Source of the DNA: an uncultured Paracoccaceae bacterium
GTDB taxonomy: Bacteria; Pseudomonadota; Alphaproteobacteria; Rhodobacterales; Rhodobacteraceae
Assembly: GCA_947500825.1 (NCBI GenBank)
Contig: CANMTR010000004.1
Location: 62,001-126,000 of the forward strand
Reading direction: 5' to 3'
Length of the DNA stretch: 64,000 bases
Part shown: piece after piece, positions 18,195-27,749 of the stretch
Layout of the letters: each line of letters begins with the position of its first letter
Position numbering within the stretch: the first letter of the stretch is position 1
The notes under the pieces: model-generated
What the model saw: only the letters and a program-made list of their open reading frames with translations
Told to the model about the DNA's origin: nothing
Databases searched by the model: none
Made by a program: the position numbers and the translations under genes

Positions 18195-18467
18195 CTACTG
18201 GCCCGTGGCCTGCGCCATGGTCTGGCTCGGCAGCTCGATGTTGATCTCCAGGCTCGACAGCTCGTCGTCGCGGTCCACGCGGATGTCCACCGCATCCTTT
18301 TCCACGTGGACGTGGCGCCGGATCGCGTCGAGGATGTCGCGCTGCAGAAGCGCGAGGTAGTCGGGGCTCGGCCCCGATCCCTTCTCGTGGGCGAGCAGGA
18401 TCTGCAGCCGCTCCTTGGCCGCCGAACCCGACCCGGCCTTCTTGGGCTTCTTGAAGAATCCGAACAT
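18195..18467 (-). CDS. minE: Cell division topological specificity factor MinE
   Basis: 90 residues. The amphipathic N-terminus MFGFFKK, the MinD-stimulating AAKERLQILLAHEK stretch and the beta-strand part ending in INIELP match MinE. It drives MinD off the membrane and so confines the division inhibitor to the poles. Located two bases downstream of minD, completing the minC-minD-minE order. Confidence 0.96.
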   Translation of the reverse strand: MFGFFKKPKKAGSGSAAKERLQILLAHEKGSGPSPDYLALLQRDILDAIRRHVHVEKDAVDIRVDRDDELSSLEINIELPSQTMAQATGQ

Positions 18468-18469
18468 GT

Positions 18470-19288
18470 TCAGGCCGTCCGCTTGAAGAGGCGCTGGAAC
18501 AGGCCGGGGCGGCTCTCGGCCTCGATCCGGACCTCGGTCTGCTCGCCGATCAGGCGGCCCACCGCCTCCTCGTAGGCGGTCGCGGCGCGGGAGCTGTCGC
18601 CAAGCACCACCGGCACGCCCACGTTCGACGCGCGCAGCACCGCCGGGCTCTCGGGGATGACGCCCAGGAGCGGGATCGCCAGGATCTCCAGCACGTCCTC
18701 GACGGTCATCATCTCGCCGTCCTCGATCCGCTTGGGATCGTAGCGCGTGAGCAGCAGGTGCGCGGGCACCGCGCTGCCGTCGCCGCGCTCGGCCCGCGCG
18801 GTCTTGGAGTTCAGCAGGCCCAGCATCCGGTCGCTGTCGCGCACCGAGGACACTTCGGGGTTGGTGACCACCACCGCCTCGTCGGCGAAGTACATCGCCA
18901 TCTGCGCGCCGCGCTCGATCCCCGCGGGGCTGTCGCAGACGATGTAGTCGAACTCCTCGCGCAGCTCGTTGAGGACCTTCTCGACGCCCTCCTGGGTCAG
19001 GGCCTCCTTGTCGCGGGTCTGGCTGGTGGGCAGGATCGACAGGTTGTCGAGCCGGCGGTCCTTGATCAGCGCCTGCTTCAGCTTCGCGTCGCCCTGGATC
19101 ACGTTGATGAAGTCGAACACGACCCGCCGCTCGCAGCCCATGATCATGTCGAGGTTCCGCAGGCCCACGTCGAAGTCGATGACGCAGGTCTTGAATCCCC
19201 GCTTGGCGAGGCCGGCCGAAAGGGCGGCGGCGGAGGTGGTCTTGCCGACCCCGCCCTTGCCCGATGTGACGACGATGACTTTGCTCAC
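18470..19288 (-). CDS. minD: Septum site-determining ATPase MinD
   Basis: 272 residues from a GTG start at 19288 with GGGAG upstream. The deviant Walker A motif GKGGVGKTT, the switch region VIDFDVGLRNLD and the C-terminal amphipathic membrane-targeting helix (LFQRLFKRT) are present. MinD recruits MinC to the membrane and oscillates under MinE control. Confidence 0.97.
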   Translation of the reverse strand: MSKVIVVTSGKGGVGKTTSAAALSAGLAKRGFKTCVIDFDVGLRNLDMIMGCERRVVFDFINVIQGDAKLKQALIKDRRLDNLSILPTSQTRDKEALTQEGVEKVLNELREEFDYIVCDSPAGIERGAQMAMYFADEAVVVTNPEVSSVRDSDRMLGLLNSKTARAERGDGSAVPAHLLLTRYDPKRIEDGEMMTVEDVLEILAIPLLGVIPESPAVLRASNVGVPVVLGDSSRAATAYEEAVGRLIGEQTEVRIEAESRPGLFQRLFKRTA

Positions 19289-19315
19289 TGACAGCTCCCG
19301 TTCACGATTGCGACG

Positions 19316-20098
19316 TCATCCGAGCGGCTGGATCCTGAGCCGCTCGTCCTCGAGAAAGATCTGCACCGCGCGTCGCCGCACGTCGGGGCCGATATTCTCG
19401 TTGGTCCGGTAGAGGCCGGCCACGGCGAGAAGCTCGGCGTCGAGGTCGGTGCAGAAGATCCGCGCCGCTTCGTCGCCGTTGGCCCCGGCCATGGCCCGGC
19501 CCTTCAGCCGACCGTAGATGTGGATGTTGCCCACCGCCACCAGCTCGGCGCCCGAGCTGACATTGCCGATCACCGTGAGGTCGCCGCGGTCCGACACGAT
19601 GGTCTGGCCCGAGCGGACGGGCGTGGTGATCACGCGGTTCACCGGCCCGGCGGGCGGTTCGGGCGCGGCCTTCGCCTCGGCGGCGGCCTTGCGGCTCGCG
19701 ATGGCGGCGGCGGGGTCCTTGCGCGCGGTGCCGCGCAGGGGCGCGTCTCGCCCGCCCGACAGCGCCACCAGCCCCATGGACCGGGCCGCCTCGGCCAGGG
19801 CGTCTGGGGCCTCCTGCACGCCGAACACCGCCAGGTCGCGGTCGCGCAGCGCGCGGACCAGCCCCGTCAGGTCGGACGCGCCCACCTCGGCGCCCTCCGA
19901 CAGGTCCAGGATCACCGGCGCGTCGTCGAAGAAGTGCGGCGTCTGCGTCAGCCGCGTGTCGAGCGCGGCATAGAACCCTTCCGTGGGCGGCGCGGTGACC
20001 TTCAGGGCCACGGCTGTCAGGAACCGACCGCGAATCTGGATCGGCTCCACCGCGACCGATGCGGGACGGTCCGCCCCTCTGGCGACATTGGGTTGCAC
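19316..20098 (-). CDS. minC: Septum site-determining inhibitor MinC
   Basis: 260 residues from GTG 20098. The N-terminal domain (IQIRGRFLTAVALKV) blocks FtsZ polymerisation, and the C-terminal beta-helix (RSGQTIVSDRGDLTVIGNV, ELVAVGNIHIYGRLKGRA) binds MinD. A Glu/Ala/Pro-rich linker of about 30 residues separates them. It leads the min operon; no other convincing start precedes it. The N-terminal boundary is the least certain part. Confidence 0.94.
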   Translation of the reverse strand: MQPNVARGADRPASVAVEPIQIRGRFLTAVALKVTAPPTEGFYAALDTRLTQTPHFFDDAPVILDLSEGAEVGASDLTGLVRALRDRDLAVFGVQEAPDALAEAARSMGLVALSGGRDAPLRGTARKDPAAAIASRKAAAEAKAAPEPPAGPVNRVITTPVRSGQTIVSDRGDLTVIGNVSSGAELVAVGNIHIYGRLKGRAMAGANGDEAARIFCTDLDAELLAVAGLYRTNENIGPDVRRRAVQIFLEDERLRIQPLG

Positions 20099-20256
20099 TC
20101 TCGAAGCCTCTGCCTGCGTCCGGGCGGGGATTGCGGTGCCCCTCGCCTCTGAATGCGGGCAGCATAGAAAAGGCCGTCGGAATCGTCCACCGATTTAACG
20201 CGGGCGTCATGACGACTGCCGATTGTTTCGATTCCGGCCCGGACCCGCCGGACGGA

Positions 20257-20439
20257 TCAGAAGTCGATGGCGATTCCCTTGCTCTCCCAGTCGCCGTAGC
20301 GGGTGGGCTCCAGGCCGTCGCGGCCGCCCAGCTCGGTGGGCAACTCGCGCCCGCTCGCCTCGCGGCGGCGCGCCTCGGCTTCCGCCAGCGCGCGGCGGGC
20401 GGGCTCGGGCAGGTCGTCTTGGGTATCGCGGTCCGTCAT
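20257..20439 (-). CDS. DUF1674 / SdhAF4-like small protein
   Basis: 60 residues. The C-terminal block GLEPTRYGDWESKGIAIDF is the signature of the DUF1674 family, which includes the mitochondrial succinate dehydrogenase assembly factor SDHAF4. Bacterial members are assumed to help flavinylated SdhA but this is inferred. It stands alone, divergent from rsmB with a 70-base gap. Confidence 0.9.
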   Translation of the reverse strand: MTDRDTQDDLPEPARRALAEAEARRREASGRELPTELGGRDGLEPTRYGDWESKGIAIDF

Positions 20440-20509
20440 GGGCGGCCTCGCTGGTCAATCGCTCGACCCTCATATACGTCGCGAACGCCTCGCAACAAGG
20501 ATGCCTCCC

Positions 20510-21766
20510 ATGGACGCAAGGGTCGCCGCCCACCGCCTGATATCCGCCGTGACGGAGGACGGCGCGCGCCTCTCCGACGTCTCGGGCGACATCCTGGCAT
20601 CCCTCGCCCCCCCCGAGCGGGCGCGCGCGGGGCGGCTCGCGACCACCGCCCTGCGCTGGCGCGACCGCTCCGACCGGGCGCTGGGCCCGTTCCTGCGCGC
20701 GCGTCCCCACCCGGACGTTCTGAACGCCATGCGCCTCGCCCTGTCGGAGATCCGGGTGGAGGGCGCGCCCGACCACGCCGCCGTGGGCGCGGCGGTCGAG
20801 ATCGTGCGCGCCTCGCCCGCCGCGGGGCAGGCGGGGCTGGCCAACGCCGTCCTGCGCAACGTCCTGCGCCAGGGCCCGCAGGCATGGGAGGCGCTGCCGC
20901 TGCCGCGGCTGCCCAAGTGGCTCAGAAAGCCGCTGGCGGCCGATTACGGCGCCGACGCCGTCGCGGCGATGGAGGCGGTCTTCGCCCGCACCCCGCCCCT
21001 CGACCTCACGCCCAGGGACCCCGCCGCCGCGCCGGACCTCGCCCGGGCCCTCGGCGCCGAGGTCCTGCCCACCGGCTCCCTGCGCCTCGCCCATCCGGGA
21101 CAGGTCAGCCGCCTGCCCGGCTTCGAGGCGGGCGACTGGTGGGTGCAGGACGCCGCCGCCGCGATCCCCGCCCGGGCGCTGGGCCCGCGCCCCGGCGAGC
21201 GCGTGCTTGACCTCTGCGCCGCGCCGGGCGGCAAGACGCTGCAGCTCGCCGCGGCCGGCGCCCATGTCACCGCGCTCGACATCTCGGGCCCCCGCATGGC
21301 GCGCGTGACCGAGAACCTCGCGCGCTGCGGCCTCGCCGCCGACCTCGTCACCGCCGACGCGCTGCACTGGGAGGGGGGGCCGTTCGACGCGGTCCTCCTC
21401 GACGCGCCGTGCTCGGCTACCGGCACCATCCGGCGCCATCCCGACCTGCCCGCCGCCCGCCGGGACGAGGCCTTCCCCGATCTCTTCGCCCTCCAGGAGC
21501 GGTTGATCGACCGGGCGCTGGCGCTCGTGCGCCCCGGCGGCCGGGTCGTGTTCTGCACCTGCTCGCTCCTGATCGACGAGGGCGAGGAACAGGTCCGCGA
21601 CGCCCTCGCGCGCCATCCGGGCCTGGCCGTCGCGACGGATGCCCTGCGCCTGCCCGGCATCTCGCCCGACTGGATCGGGACGGAGGGCCTGCGCCTGCGC
21701 CCCGACTTCATGGCAAAGGCGGGCGGCATGGACGGCTTCTTCGTCACCGTCCTGACCCGGCCCTGA
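20510..21766 (+). CDS. rsmB: RsmB-like 16S rRNA (cytosine-C5) methyltransferase
   Basis: 418 residues from ATG 20510; AAGG at 20497 is correctly spaced for it and too close to the alternative ATG at 20501. The N-terminal NusB-like RNA-binding region (about 1-140) and C-terminal Rossmann domain (LDLCAAPGGKTLQLA) are present with both catalytic cysteines: DAPCSATGT and FCTCSLLIDEGE. The product methylates C967-type cytosine in 16S rRNA; the exact base is assumed from family. Its last codons are duplicated immediately after the stop. Confidence 0.92.
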   Translation: MDARVAAHRLISAVTEDGARLSDVSGDILASLAPPERARAGRLATTALRWRDRSDRALGPFLRARPHPDVLNAMRLALSEIRVEGAPDHAAVGAAVEIVRASPAAGQAGLANAVLRNVLRQGPQAWEALPLPRLPKWLRKPLAADYGADAVAAMEAVFARTPPLDLTPRDPAAAPDLARALGAEVLPTGSLRLAHPGQVSRLPGFEAGDWWVQDAAAAIPARALGPRPGERVLDLCAAPGGKTLQLAAAGAHVTALDISGPRMARVTENLARCGLAADLVTADALHWEGGPFDAVLLDAPCSATGTIRRHPDLPAARRDEAFPDLFALQERLIDRALALVRPGGRVVFCTCSLLIDEGEEQVRDALARHPGLAVATDALRLPGISPDWIGTEGLRLRPDFMAKAGGMDGFFVTVLTRP

Positions 21767-21781
21767 CTGACCCGGCCCTGA
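21752..21781 (+). repeat. Exact 15-base tandem duplication spanning the rsmB stop codon
   Basis: CTGACCCGGCCCTGA occurs at 21752-21766 and again at 21767-21781. The first copy encodes Leu-Thr-Arg-Pro-stop at the end of rsmB; the second repeats the same codons including a second in-frame stop. Confidence 0.95.
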
Positions 21782-21823
21782 CGCGCCGGTGACGGCCCGC
21801 CCGCGCCGCGCTACTCTCGCTCC

Positions 21824-23533
21824 ATGGCAGCGCCGCGGCACGTGACACCCGACTGGCTCTCCGGCCCCGCCCGGGCCGGCTGGCGGCTACGCGCCGCGCT
21901 CGCGCGGACGCCCTCCCTCGCGCCGCTCGAGGGCCCGTTCGGCATCGGACGCGCCGAGGAGGGCGCCCGCCTCGCCGCCGGCACCTTCCTGTGGCGCGGC
22001 CGCCGCGTGGAGGCGCCGGAGGCCGCCCCGTGGGACGTGCCGATCCCCGACCCGGCCCGCGCCCGGGCGATCCACGGCTTCGACTGGCTCGACGACCTCG
22101 CCGCCGCCGCAAGCCCCGAGGCCGACGCCCGCGCCCGCGACTGGGCCGATGCCTGGCAGGCCCGGTTCGGCTCAGGCCGCGGCCCCGGCTGGGCGCCCGT
22201 CACGGTGGGGCGGCGGCTGGCGCGCTGGGCCGACCACGCGGGCCTCCTTATGGCGGGCGAGGCGCCCCGCGCCCGCCGCCTGCGCCGCGCGGCCCTGGCC
22301 CAGGCGGGCTGGCTCGCGCGCCGCTGGCCCCGCGCGGCCCCGGGGGCCGACCGGCTCGACGCGCTGGCGGGGCTCGTCCTCGCGCGCCTTGCCCTGGGGC
22401 GCCGCTTACCGGGCCCGCATCTCGACGCGCTGGGCCGCGCCGCGGCCCGGGCGATCGATGCGGGCGGCACCGTCCCCTCCCGCGCGCCCGAGGACCTCGC
22501 CCGCGCCGCGGCCCTCCTCGCGCGGCTGGAGGCCGCCCTGGCGTCGGCCAGGCAGGCCGTCCCGCCCGCGCTTTCGGACCGCCTCGCCGCCGCCCGGCCG
22601 GTGCTGCGCGCCCTGCGCCACGCCGACGGGCGGCTCGCGCGGTTCCACGGCGGTGGCGGCGGCGTGCCCGGTGCGCTCGACCGAACCCTGGCCGGGCTGA
22701 CCCGCGCCGCCGCGCCCCCCGACCGCGCCATGGGCTACGCCCGCCTGGCCCATGGCCGCACGACGGTCGTGGCCGACCTGGCGCCGCCGCCCGAGGGCGC
22801 GGGCGCCCATGCCTCGTCCCTGGCCTTCGAGCTTACCTCCGGGCGCCGGCCGCTCGTCGTCTCCTGCGGGGCGGGGCACGCCTTCGGGGGCCGCTGGCGC
22901 CGCGCGGGCCGGGCCACGCCGTCCCACTCCACCCTCGTGCTCGACGGCCGTTCCTCGGCCCGGCTCGACGGGCCGGGCGGCGGCGGCCCGCTGCTGGGAG
23001 GCCCCGAGGAGATCCGCGCCGAGCGGCGCGTCAGCGCCGATGCCAGCGGGATCGTCGCGGGCCACGGCGCCTGGGTCGCAAGCCACGGGCTCACCCATAT
23101 CCGCCGCCTCGCCCTGTCGCGCGACGGCCGGCGCCTGCGCGGCGAGGACACCCTGGCCACGGTGGAGGCCGAGGACGAGGCCGCCCTCGACGCCGCCCTG
23201 GACGCGGGCGGCGGCCGCATCGGGTTCAGCATCCGCTTCCACCTCCACCCCGCCGTCGCCGCGCGCCTCGACGCGGGCGCGCGCGCCGCCACCCTGACGC
23301 TCGCCTCGGGCGAGGTCTGGCGCCTGACCCATGCAGGGGGCGCGCGCATGACGCTGGAGGCGGGCGTCCACCTGGCCGCCGGCGCGCCCGCGCCGGTGCC
23401 TGCCCGGCAGGTCGTGCTGTCGGGCCGGGTGGTGGATTACGCCACCCGCGTGACCTGGACCCTTGCAAAAGCGCCCGAAACCCCCGATGCGGTCCGCGAT
23501 CTGGTCCACGAGGACCGCCCCGTCCTGGTCTGA
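21824..23533 (+). CDS. Heparinase II/III family protein
   Basis: 569 residues. The alpha-helical N-terminal region (IHGFDWLDDLAAA, WRRPGWAPV-like and arginine-rich helices) and beta-sandwich C-terminal region (LVVSCGAGHAF, HSTLVLDGRSSARL, GLTHIRRLALSRDG) match heparinase II/III-type proteins that Rhodobacterales carry between rsmB and purH. No signal peptide is obvious. Polysaccharide substrate is unknown; catalytic Tyr/His cannot be assigned by eye. Extremely Ala/Arg-rich composition follows the local GC bias. Confidence 0.82.
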   Translation: MAAPRHVTPDWLSGPARAGWRLRAALARTPSLAPLEGPFGIGRAEEGARLAAGTFLWRGRRVEAPEAAPWDVPIPDPARARAIHGFDWLDDLAAAASPEADARARDWADAWQARFGSGRGPGWAPVTVGRRLARWADHAGLLMAGEAPRARRLRRAALAQAGWLARRWPRAAPGADRLDALAGLVLARLALGRRLPGPHLDALGRAAARAIDAGGTVPSRAPEDLARAAALLARLEAALASARQAVPPALSDRLAAARPVLRALRHADGRLARFHGGGGGVPGALDRTLAGLTRAAAPPDRAMGYARLAHGRTTVVADLAPPPEGAGAHASSLAFELTSGRRPLVVSCGAGHAFGGRWRRAGRATPSHSTLVLDGRSSARLDGPGGGGPLLGGPEEIRAERRVSADASGIVAGHGAWVASHGLTHIRRLALSRDGRRLRGEDTLATVEAEDEAALDAALDAGGGRIGFSIRFHLHPAVAARLDAGARAATLTLASGEVWRLTHAGGARMTLEAGVHLAAGAPAPVPARQVVLSGRVVDYATRVTWTLAKAPETPDAVRDLVHEDRPVLV

Positions 23534-23552
23534 TCCCGTCCTGGTCTGATCC
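23521..23552 (+). repeat. Exact 16-base tandem duplication spanning the heparinase gene stop
   Basis: CGTCCTGGTCTGATCC occurs at 23521-23536 and again at 23537-23552. The first copy contains the last codons and TGA of the heparinase-like gene. The same kind of duplication marks the rsmB stop 1.7 kb upstream. Confidence 0.95.
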
Positions 23553-23575
23553 CGCCCGCGAAGGAGCCCCGCCCC

Positions 23576-25183
23576 GTGTCCGATACCATGTCCGATACCG
23601 TGCCCGACATCGCCCCCCTCAAGCGCGCCCTGATCTCCGTCTCCGACAAGGAGGGGCTGGCCGATCTGGGCCGCGCCCTCGCGGACCGGGGGGTGGAGAT
23701 CCTGTCCACCGGCGGCTCGGCCAAGGCCCTGCGCGCGGCCGGCATCGCGGTCACCGACGTGGCCGAGGTCACCGGCTCGCCCGAGATGATGGACGGCCGG
23801 GTCAAGACGCTCCACCCCCGCATCCACGGCGGCCTGCTGGCCTTGCGCGACGATCCCGCCCATGTCGCGGCGATGGAGGAGCACGGCGTCCCCGCCATCG
23901 ACCTGCTGGTGGTCAACCTCTACCCGTTCGAGGCCACGGTGGCGCGCGGCGCGTCCTACGACGAGGCGGTGGAGAACATCGACATCGGCGGCCCCGCCAT
24001 GATCCGCGCCGCCGCCAAGAACCACGCCCATGTCGCGGTCGTCACCGACACGGAGGACTACGCCGCCCTGCTGGTGGAGCTCGACGAGCGGGGCGGCACG
24101 ACCGCCGCCTTCCGCCGCGCCCTGTCGGGCCGCGCCTTCGCCCGGACGGCCGCCTACGACGCCGCCGTCTCCACCTGGATGGCCGATGCGGCGGGCGAGC
24201 CCGCGCCGCGCCGCCGCGCGGTGGCAGGCACCCTGCGCCAGAGGATGCGCTACGGCGAGAACCCGCACCAGGCCGCGGCCTTCTACACCGACGGCTCCGA
24301 CCGCCCCGGGGTGGCCACCGCCACCCAGCACCAGGGCAAGGAGCTGAGCTACAACAACATCAACGACACCGACGCCGCGTTCGAGCTGATCTCCGAGTTC
24401 GCGGGCGGCGATCCGGCCTGCGTCATCGTCAAGCACGCCAACCCCTGCGGCGTGGCGCGCGGGGCGACCCTGGCCGAGGCCCATGCCCGCGCCTTCGACT
24501 GCGACCGCACCTCGGCCTTCGGCGGCATCGTGGCGTTCAACCGGCCCCTCGACGGCAACACCGCCCGCGCCATCGCCGGCATCTTCACCGAGGTCGTCAT
24601 CGCGCCGGGCGCCGACGCCGAGGCGCGCGATGTCTTCGCCGCCAGGAAGAACCTGCGCCTGCTCACCACCGACGGCCTCGCCGATCCCGCCGTGCCGGGG
24701 CGCGTCTGGCGCCAGGTCGCGGGCGGCTTTCTCGTGCAGGACCGCGATTCGGGGCGCGTGACCCGCGACGACCTGCGCGTGGTGACCAGGCTCGCCCCCA
24801 CCGACGCGCAGATGGACGACCTCCTTTTCGCCTGGACGGTGGCCAAGCACGTAAAGTCGAACGCGATCGTCTATGCCAGGGGCGGCGCCACCGTGGGCGT
24901 CGGCGCGGGCCAGATGAGCCGCGTCGATTCCACCCGCATCGCCGCGAGGAAGGCCGCCGACATGGCCGAGGCGCTGGGCCTCGACGCGGTGCCGACCCGA
25001 GGCTCCGCCGTGGCCTCGGACGCCTTCTTCCCGTTCCCCGACGGCCTTCTCGCGGCGGCCGAGGCGGGCGCCACGTCGGTGATCCAGCCCGGGGGTTCGG
25101 TGCGCGACGACGAGGTGATCGCCGCCGCCGACGCGGCCGGTCTGGCCATGGTGCTGACCGGCCAGCGCCACTTCCGCCACTGA
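23576..25183 (+). CDS. purH: Bifunctional AICAR transformylase / IMP cyclohydrolase
   Basis: 535 residues. Catalyses the last two steps of de novo IMP synthesis. The N-terminal IMP cyclohydrolase part ([42 protein letters not shown]) and C-terminal transformylase part ([24 protein letters not shown], and the final [12 protein letters not shown]) are complete. GTG 23576 is chosen because AAGGAG at 23561-23566 is nine bases away; an ATG at 23588 follows a duplicated Ser-Asp-Thr codon set. Its stop overlaps lspA. Confidence 0.97.
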   Translation: MSDTMSDTVPDIAPLKRALISVSDKEGLADLGRALADRGVEILSTGGSAKALRAAGIAVTDVAEVTGSPEMMDGRVKTLHPRIHGGLLALRDDPAHVAAMEEHGVPAIDLLVVNLYPFEATVARGASYDEAVENIDIGGPAMIRAAAKNHAHVAVVTDTEDYAALLVELDERGGTTAAFRRALSGRAFARTAAYDAAVSTWMADAAGEPAPRRRAVAGTLRQRMRYGENPHQAAAFYTDGSDRPGVATATQHQGKELSYNNINDTDAAFELISEFAGGDPACVIVKHANPCGVARGATLAEAHARAFDCDRTSAFGGIVAFNRPLDGNTARAIAGIFTEVVIAPGADAEARDVFAARKNLRLLTTDGLADPAVPGRVWRQVAGGFLVQDRDSGRVTRDDLRVVTRLAPTDAQMDDLLFAWTVAKHVKSNAIVYARGGATVGVGAGQMSRVDSTRIAARKAADMAEALGLDAVPTRGSAVASDAFFPFPDGLLAAAEAGATSVIQPGGSVRDDEVIAAADAAGLAMVLTGQRHFRH

Positions 25184-25653
25184 TGCGCGCCCTGTGGCAG
25201 ACGGCGGGGATCGTCTTCCTCCTCGACCAGGTCACCAAGGTCGCGGTGGTCCACGGCCTCGGGCTCGCGACGCGTGGCGTGATCGAGGTCGTCCCCCCCT
25301 TCCTCACCTTCCGCATGGCGTGGAACCGGGGCGTCAACTTCGGCCTCATGGCGGATGACGGCAGCGCCACGAAATGGGTGCTGGTGGCCCTGGCGCTCGC
25401 CATCTCCGTCTGGGTGGTGGTCTGGCTCCGGCGCGAGCGGCCGGGGCGGCTCGCCATGGTCTCGGGCGGGCTCCTCGTGGGGGGCGCGGTCGGCAACGTG
25501 GTCGACCGGCTCCTCTACGGCGCGGTGGCCGATTTCCTCAACATGTCGTGCTGCGGCATCGACAATCCGTTCAGCTTCAACGTGGCCGACATCGCGATCT
25601 TCGCCGGCGCGATCGGGCTGATCCTGTTCACCGGGAGCGACAAGCGGGCGTGA
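25183..25653 (+). CDS. lspA: Lipoprotein signal peptidase
   Basis: 156 residues with four hydrophobic segments. Cleaves the signal peptide of prolipoproteins in the inner membrane. Family motifs are seen: the [10 protein letters not shown] loop, and the two catalytic aspartates in GNVVDRL and [11 protein letters not shown] 25183 overlaps the purH stop by one base (TGATG). It immediately precedes a lipoprotein gene. Confidence 0.95.
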   Translation: MRALWQTAGIVFLLDQVTKVAVVHGLGLATRGVIEVVPPFLTFRMAWNRGVNFGLMADDGSATKWVLVALALAISVWVVVWLRRERPGRLAMVSGGLLVGGAVGNVVDRLLYGAVADFLNMSCCGIDNPFSFNVADIAIFAGAIGLILFTGSDKRA

Positions 25654-25706
25654 CGCGGGCATCGATCTGGTCTAAGCCGTGGTTCCGGGACGCATTGGAG
25701 GCACGG

Positions 25707-26225
25707 ATGGCATCGAAGGCGCGCATCCTCGCAACGCTGGCTTTCGCGGGGCTCGTGGCGGCCTGCGGCGGGGGAGACCCCGATCTCAGGACCCTGTCGA
25801 ACGACGGCGACGGGCCGGACGAGTTTTCCATCGTGCCCAACCGGCCGCTGGAACAGCCCCGGGACCTGGCGGCGCTGCCGGCGCCCACGCCCGGCGGCGC
25901 CAACCGCAGCGACCAGGACCCCCTGGCGGACGCGACGCGCGCGCTGGGCGGCACGCCCGGCGGCGCGACCGCGCCCGTGCAGGGCGAGGCGCTGATCGCG
26001 GCCACGGGCCGGTTCGGCACCGATCCCGGCGTGCGGGCCGAGCTGGCCGCGCGCGACCGCGCCTTTCGCGAGGACAATCGCGGCCGGCTCCTGAACCGGG
26101 TGTTCCGCCGCTCCACCTACGACGACGCCTATTCCGGCCAGTCCCTCGACCAGTACGACGAGCTGGAGCGCCTGCGCGGCCGTGGCGTCCGCACGCCTGC
26201 CGCACCCCCGCAGGGCGCGCGCTGA
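25707..26225 (+). CDS. DUF3035 family lipoprotein
   Basis: 172 residues. Lipobox LVAAC at residues 16-20 marks it for lipid attachment, fitting its place after lspA. The rest is Pro/Ala/Arg-rich with DEFSIVPNRPLEQP and a C-terminal DAYSGQSLDQYDELERLR segment typical of DUF3035 proteins of Rhodobacterales. GGAG lies six bases before ATG 25707. It may be followed in the same transcript by the M16 peptidases. Function unknown. Confidence 0.87.
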   Translation: MASKARILATLAFAGLVAACGGGDPDLRTLSNDGDGPDEFSIVPNRPLEQPRDLAALPAPTPGGANRSDQDPLADATRALGGTPGGATAPVQGEALIAATGRFGTDPGVRAELAARDRAFREDNRGRLLNRVFRRSTYDDAYSGQSLDQYDELERLRGRGVRTPAAPPQGAR

Positions 26226-26333
26226 GGGCGCGCGCCCCCCTTCGCACGGAGGGTCACGACTGCGTTGACCCGATTGCGGCCGCCCGCGCAGCGCCTACCT
26301 TGGCCGGGCAATGCTCCCGGACCAGGTAGGACC

Positions 26334-27749
26334 ATGCTGCAACGGATCGCCCTCTCCCTCGCGCTGTGCTCGGCCGCCGCGGCCGCCTGGTCCGAGGAGG
26401 TCGCGACGTTCTCCCTCGACAACGGCCTCGACGTGGTCGTGCTCGAGGATCACCGCGCCCCGGTCGTCGTCCACATGGTCTGGTACCGGGTCGGCGCCGC
26501 CGACGAGCAGCCCGGCGTGTCGGGCATCGCCCACTATCTCGAGCACCTGATGTTCAAGGGCACCGACGAGCTGGAGCCCGGCGAGTTCTCCCGCGTGGTG
26601 GCCCAGCAGGGCGGCGCCGACAACGCCTTCACCGGCCCCGACTACACCGCCTATTTCCAGCGTGTCGCCGCCGACCGCCTCGGCCTGATGATGGAGATGG
26701 AGGCCGACCGGATGCGCGACCTCTCCCTCGACGACCGCGACATCGCCACCGAGCTGCGCGTCGTCCAGGAGGAGCGCAACCAGCGGATCGAGAGCGATCC
26801 GGGCGCCCTCTTCTCCGAGCAGCGCGACGCCGCGCAATACCTCAACCACCCCTACGGCCGCCCCGTGATCGGCTGGATGGACGAGGTGGAGCAGTTGACG
26901 CTGCCCGACGCCGTCTCCTTCTACGAGCGTTACTACGCGCCCAACAACGCGATCCTGATCGTCGCGGGCGACGTGACCCCGGACGAGGTCCGCGCGCTGG
27001 CCGAGGAGCATTACGGGCCGCTGGAGCCCACCGAGGACCTGCCCGAGCGGGTCCGTCCGCAGGAGCCGCCGCAACTGGCCGAGCGGCGCCTGACCTACGA
27101 GGACCCGCGCGTGGCGCAGCCTTACGTCATCCGCACCTACCTCGCGCCCGAGCGCGACGCAGGGAGCCAGGAGGAGGCCGCAGCCCTCACGCTCCTGGCC
27201 GAGATCCTGGGCGGCGGACAGACCTCCGAGCTGGCGAGCCGCCTGCAGTTCGGCACCGGCGAGGCGCTCCACGTCGCTGCCTTCTACAACGGCACCTCAT
27301 ACGACGACACGACCTTCGGCCTCGTCGTCGTCCCCGCGCCCGGCACGTCCCTGGAGGAGGCCGAGGCCGCGCTCGACCGCGAGCTCGAGAGCTTCGTCGA
27401 GGACGGGGTGGACGCCGACCAGCTCGCGCGCATCAAGACCCAGATACGCGCCGACGAGATCTACGAGCAGGACAGCGTGCGCTCCATCGCCGACCGCTAC
27501 GGCCGCGCGCTGACCTCGGGCCTGACGGTCGAGGACGTGCAGGCCTGGCCGCGGGTCCTCGAGGCCGTCACCGCCGAGGAGATCGTCGCCGCCGCGGAGG
27601 AGGTGCTCGACCGCGACCGCGCCGTGACCGGCTATCTCACCGGCCCCGACACCGCCCCCGACGAGCCGGTGGAGGCGCAGCCCACCCCCGCGTCCGCGCC
27701 CGCAGCCGGCACGATGCCCGAGGCCGACACCCAGGAGGTCACCCGATGA
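26334..27749 (+). CDS. M16 family zinc metallopeptidase, catalytic partner
   Basis: 471 residues with an N-terminal signal peptide. The inverted zinc motif HYLEH (HxxEH) is followed by the second glutamate region EERNQRIESDP, so it is an active-type pitrilysin-family peptidase. It is exported, probably periplasmic. The C-terminal tail after residue 440 is Pro/Ala/Thr-rich. The next gene encodes a second M16 protein and overlaps by four bases (ATGA), the usual catalytic/non-catalytic pair. Substrates are unknown; oligopeptide turnover is assumed. Confidence 0.93.
   Translation: MLQRIALSLALCSAAAAAWSEEVATFSLDNGLDVVVLEDHRAPVVVHMVWYRVGAADEQPGVSGIAHYLEHLMFKGTDELEPGEFSRVVAQQGGADNAFTGPDYTAYFQRVAADRLGLMMEMEADRMRDLSLDDRDIATELRVVQEERNQRIESDPGALFSEQRDAAQYLNHPYGRPVIGWMDEVEQLTLPDAVSFYERYYAPNNAILIVAGDVTPDEVRALAEEHYGPLEPTEDLPERVRPQEPPQLAERRLTYEDPRVAQPYVIRTYLAPERDAGSQEEAAALTLLAEILGGGQTSELASRLQFGTGEALHVAAFYNGTSYDDTTFGLVVVPAPGTSLEEAEAALDRELESFVEDGVDADQLARIKTQIRADEIYEQDSVRSIADRYGRALTSGLTVEDVQAWPRVLEAVTAEEIVAAAEEVLDRDRAVTGYLTGPDTAPDEPVEAQPTPASAPAAGTMPEADTQEVTR

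Noticed and set aside
20303-20509. Upstream extension of the rsmB frame
   Set aside because: It crosses the divergent DUF1674 gene and has no RsmB-like sequence; ATG 20510 has the ribosome binding site.
22406-25180. 924-codon open frame on the minus strand opposite the heparinase-like gene and purH
   Set aside because: High GC content leaves antisense frames open; the peptide is a His/Gly/Arg-rich shadow with no family motif, while both plus-strand genes are clear.
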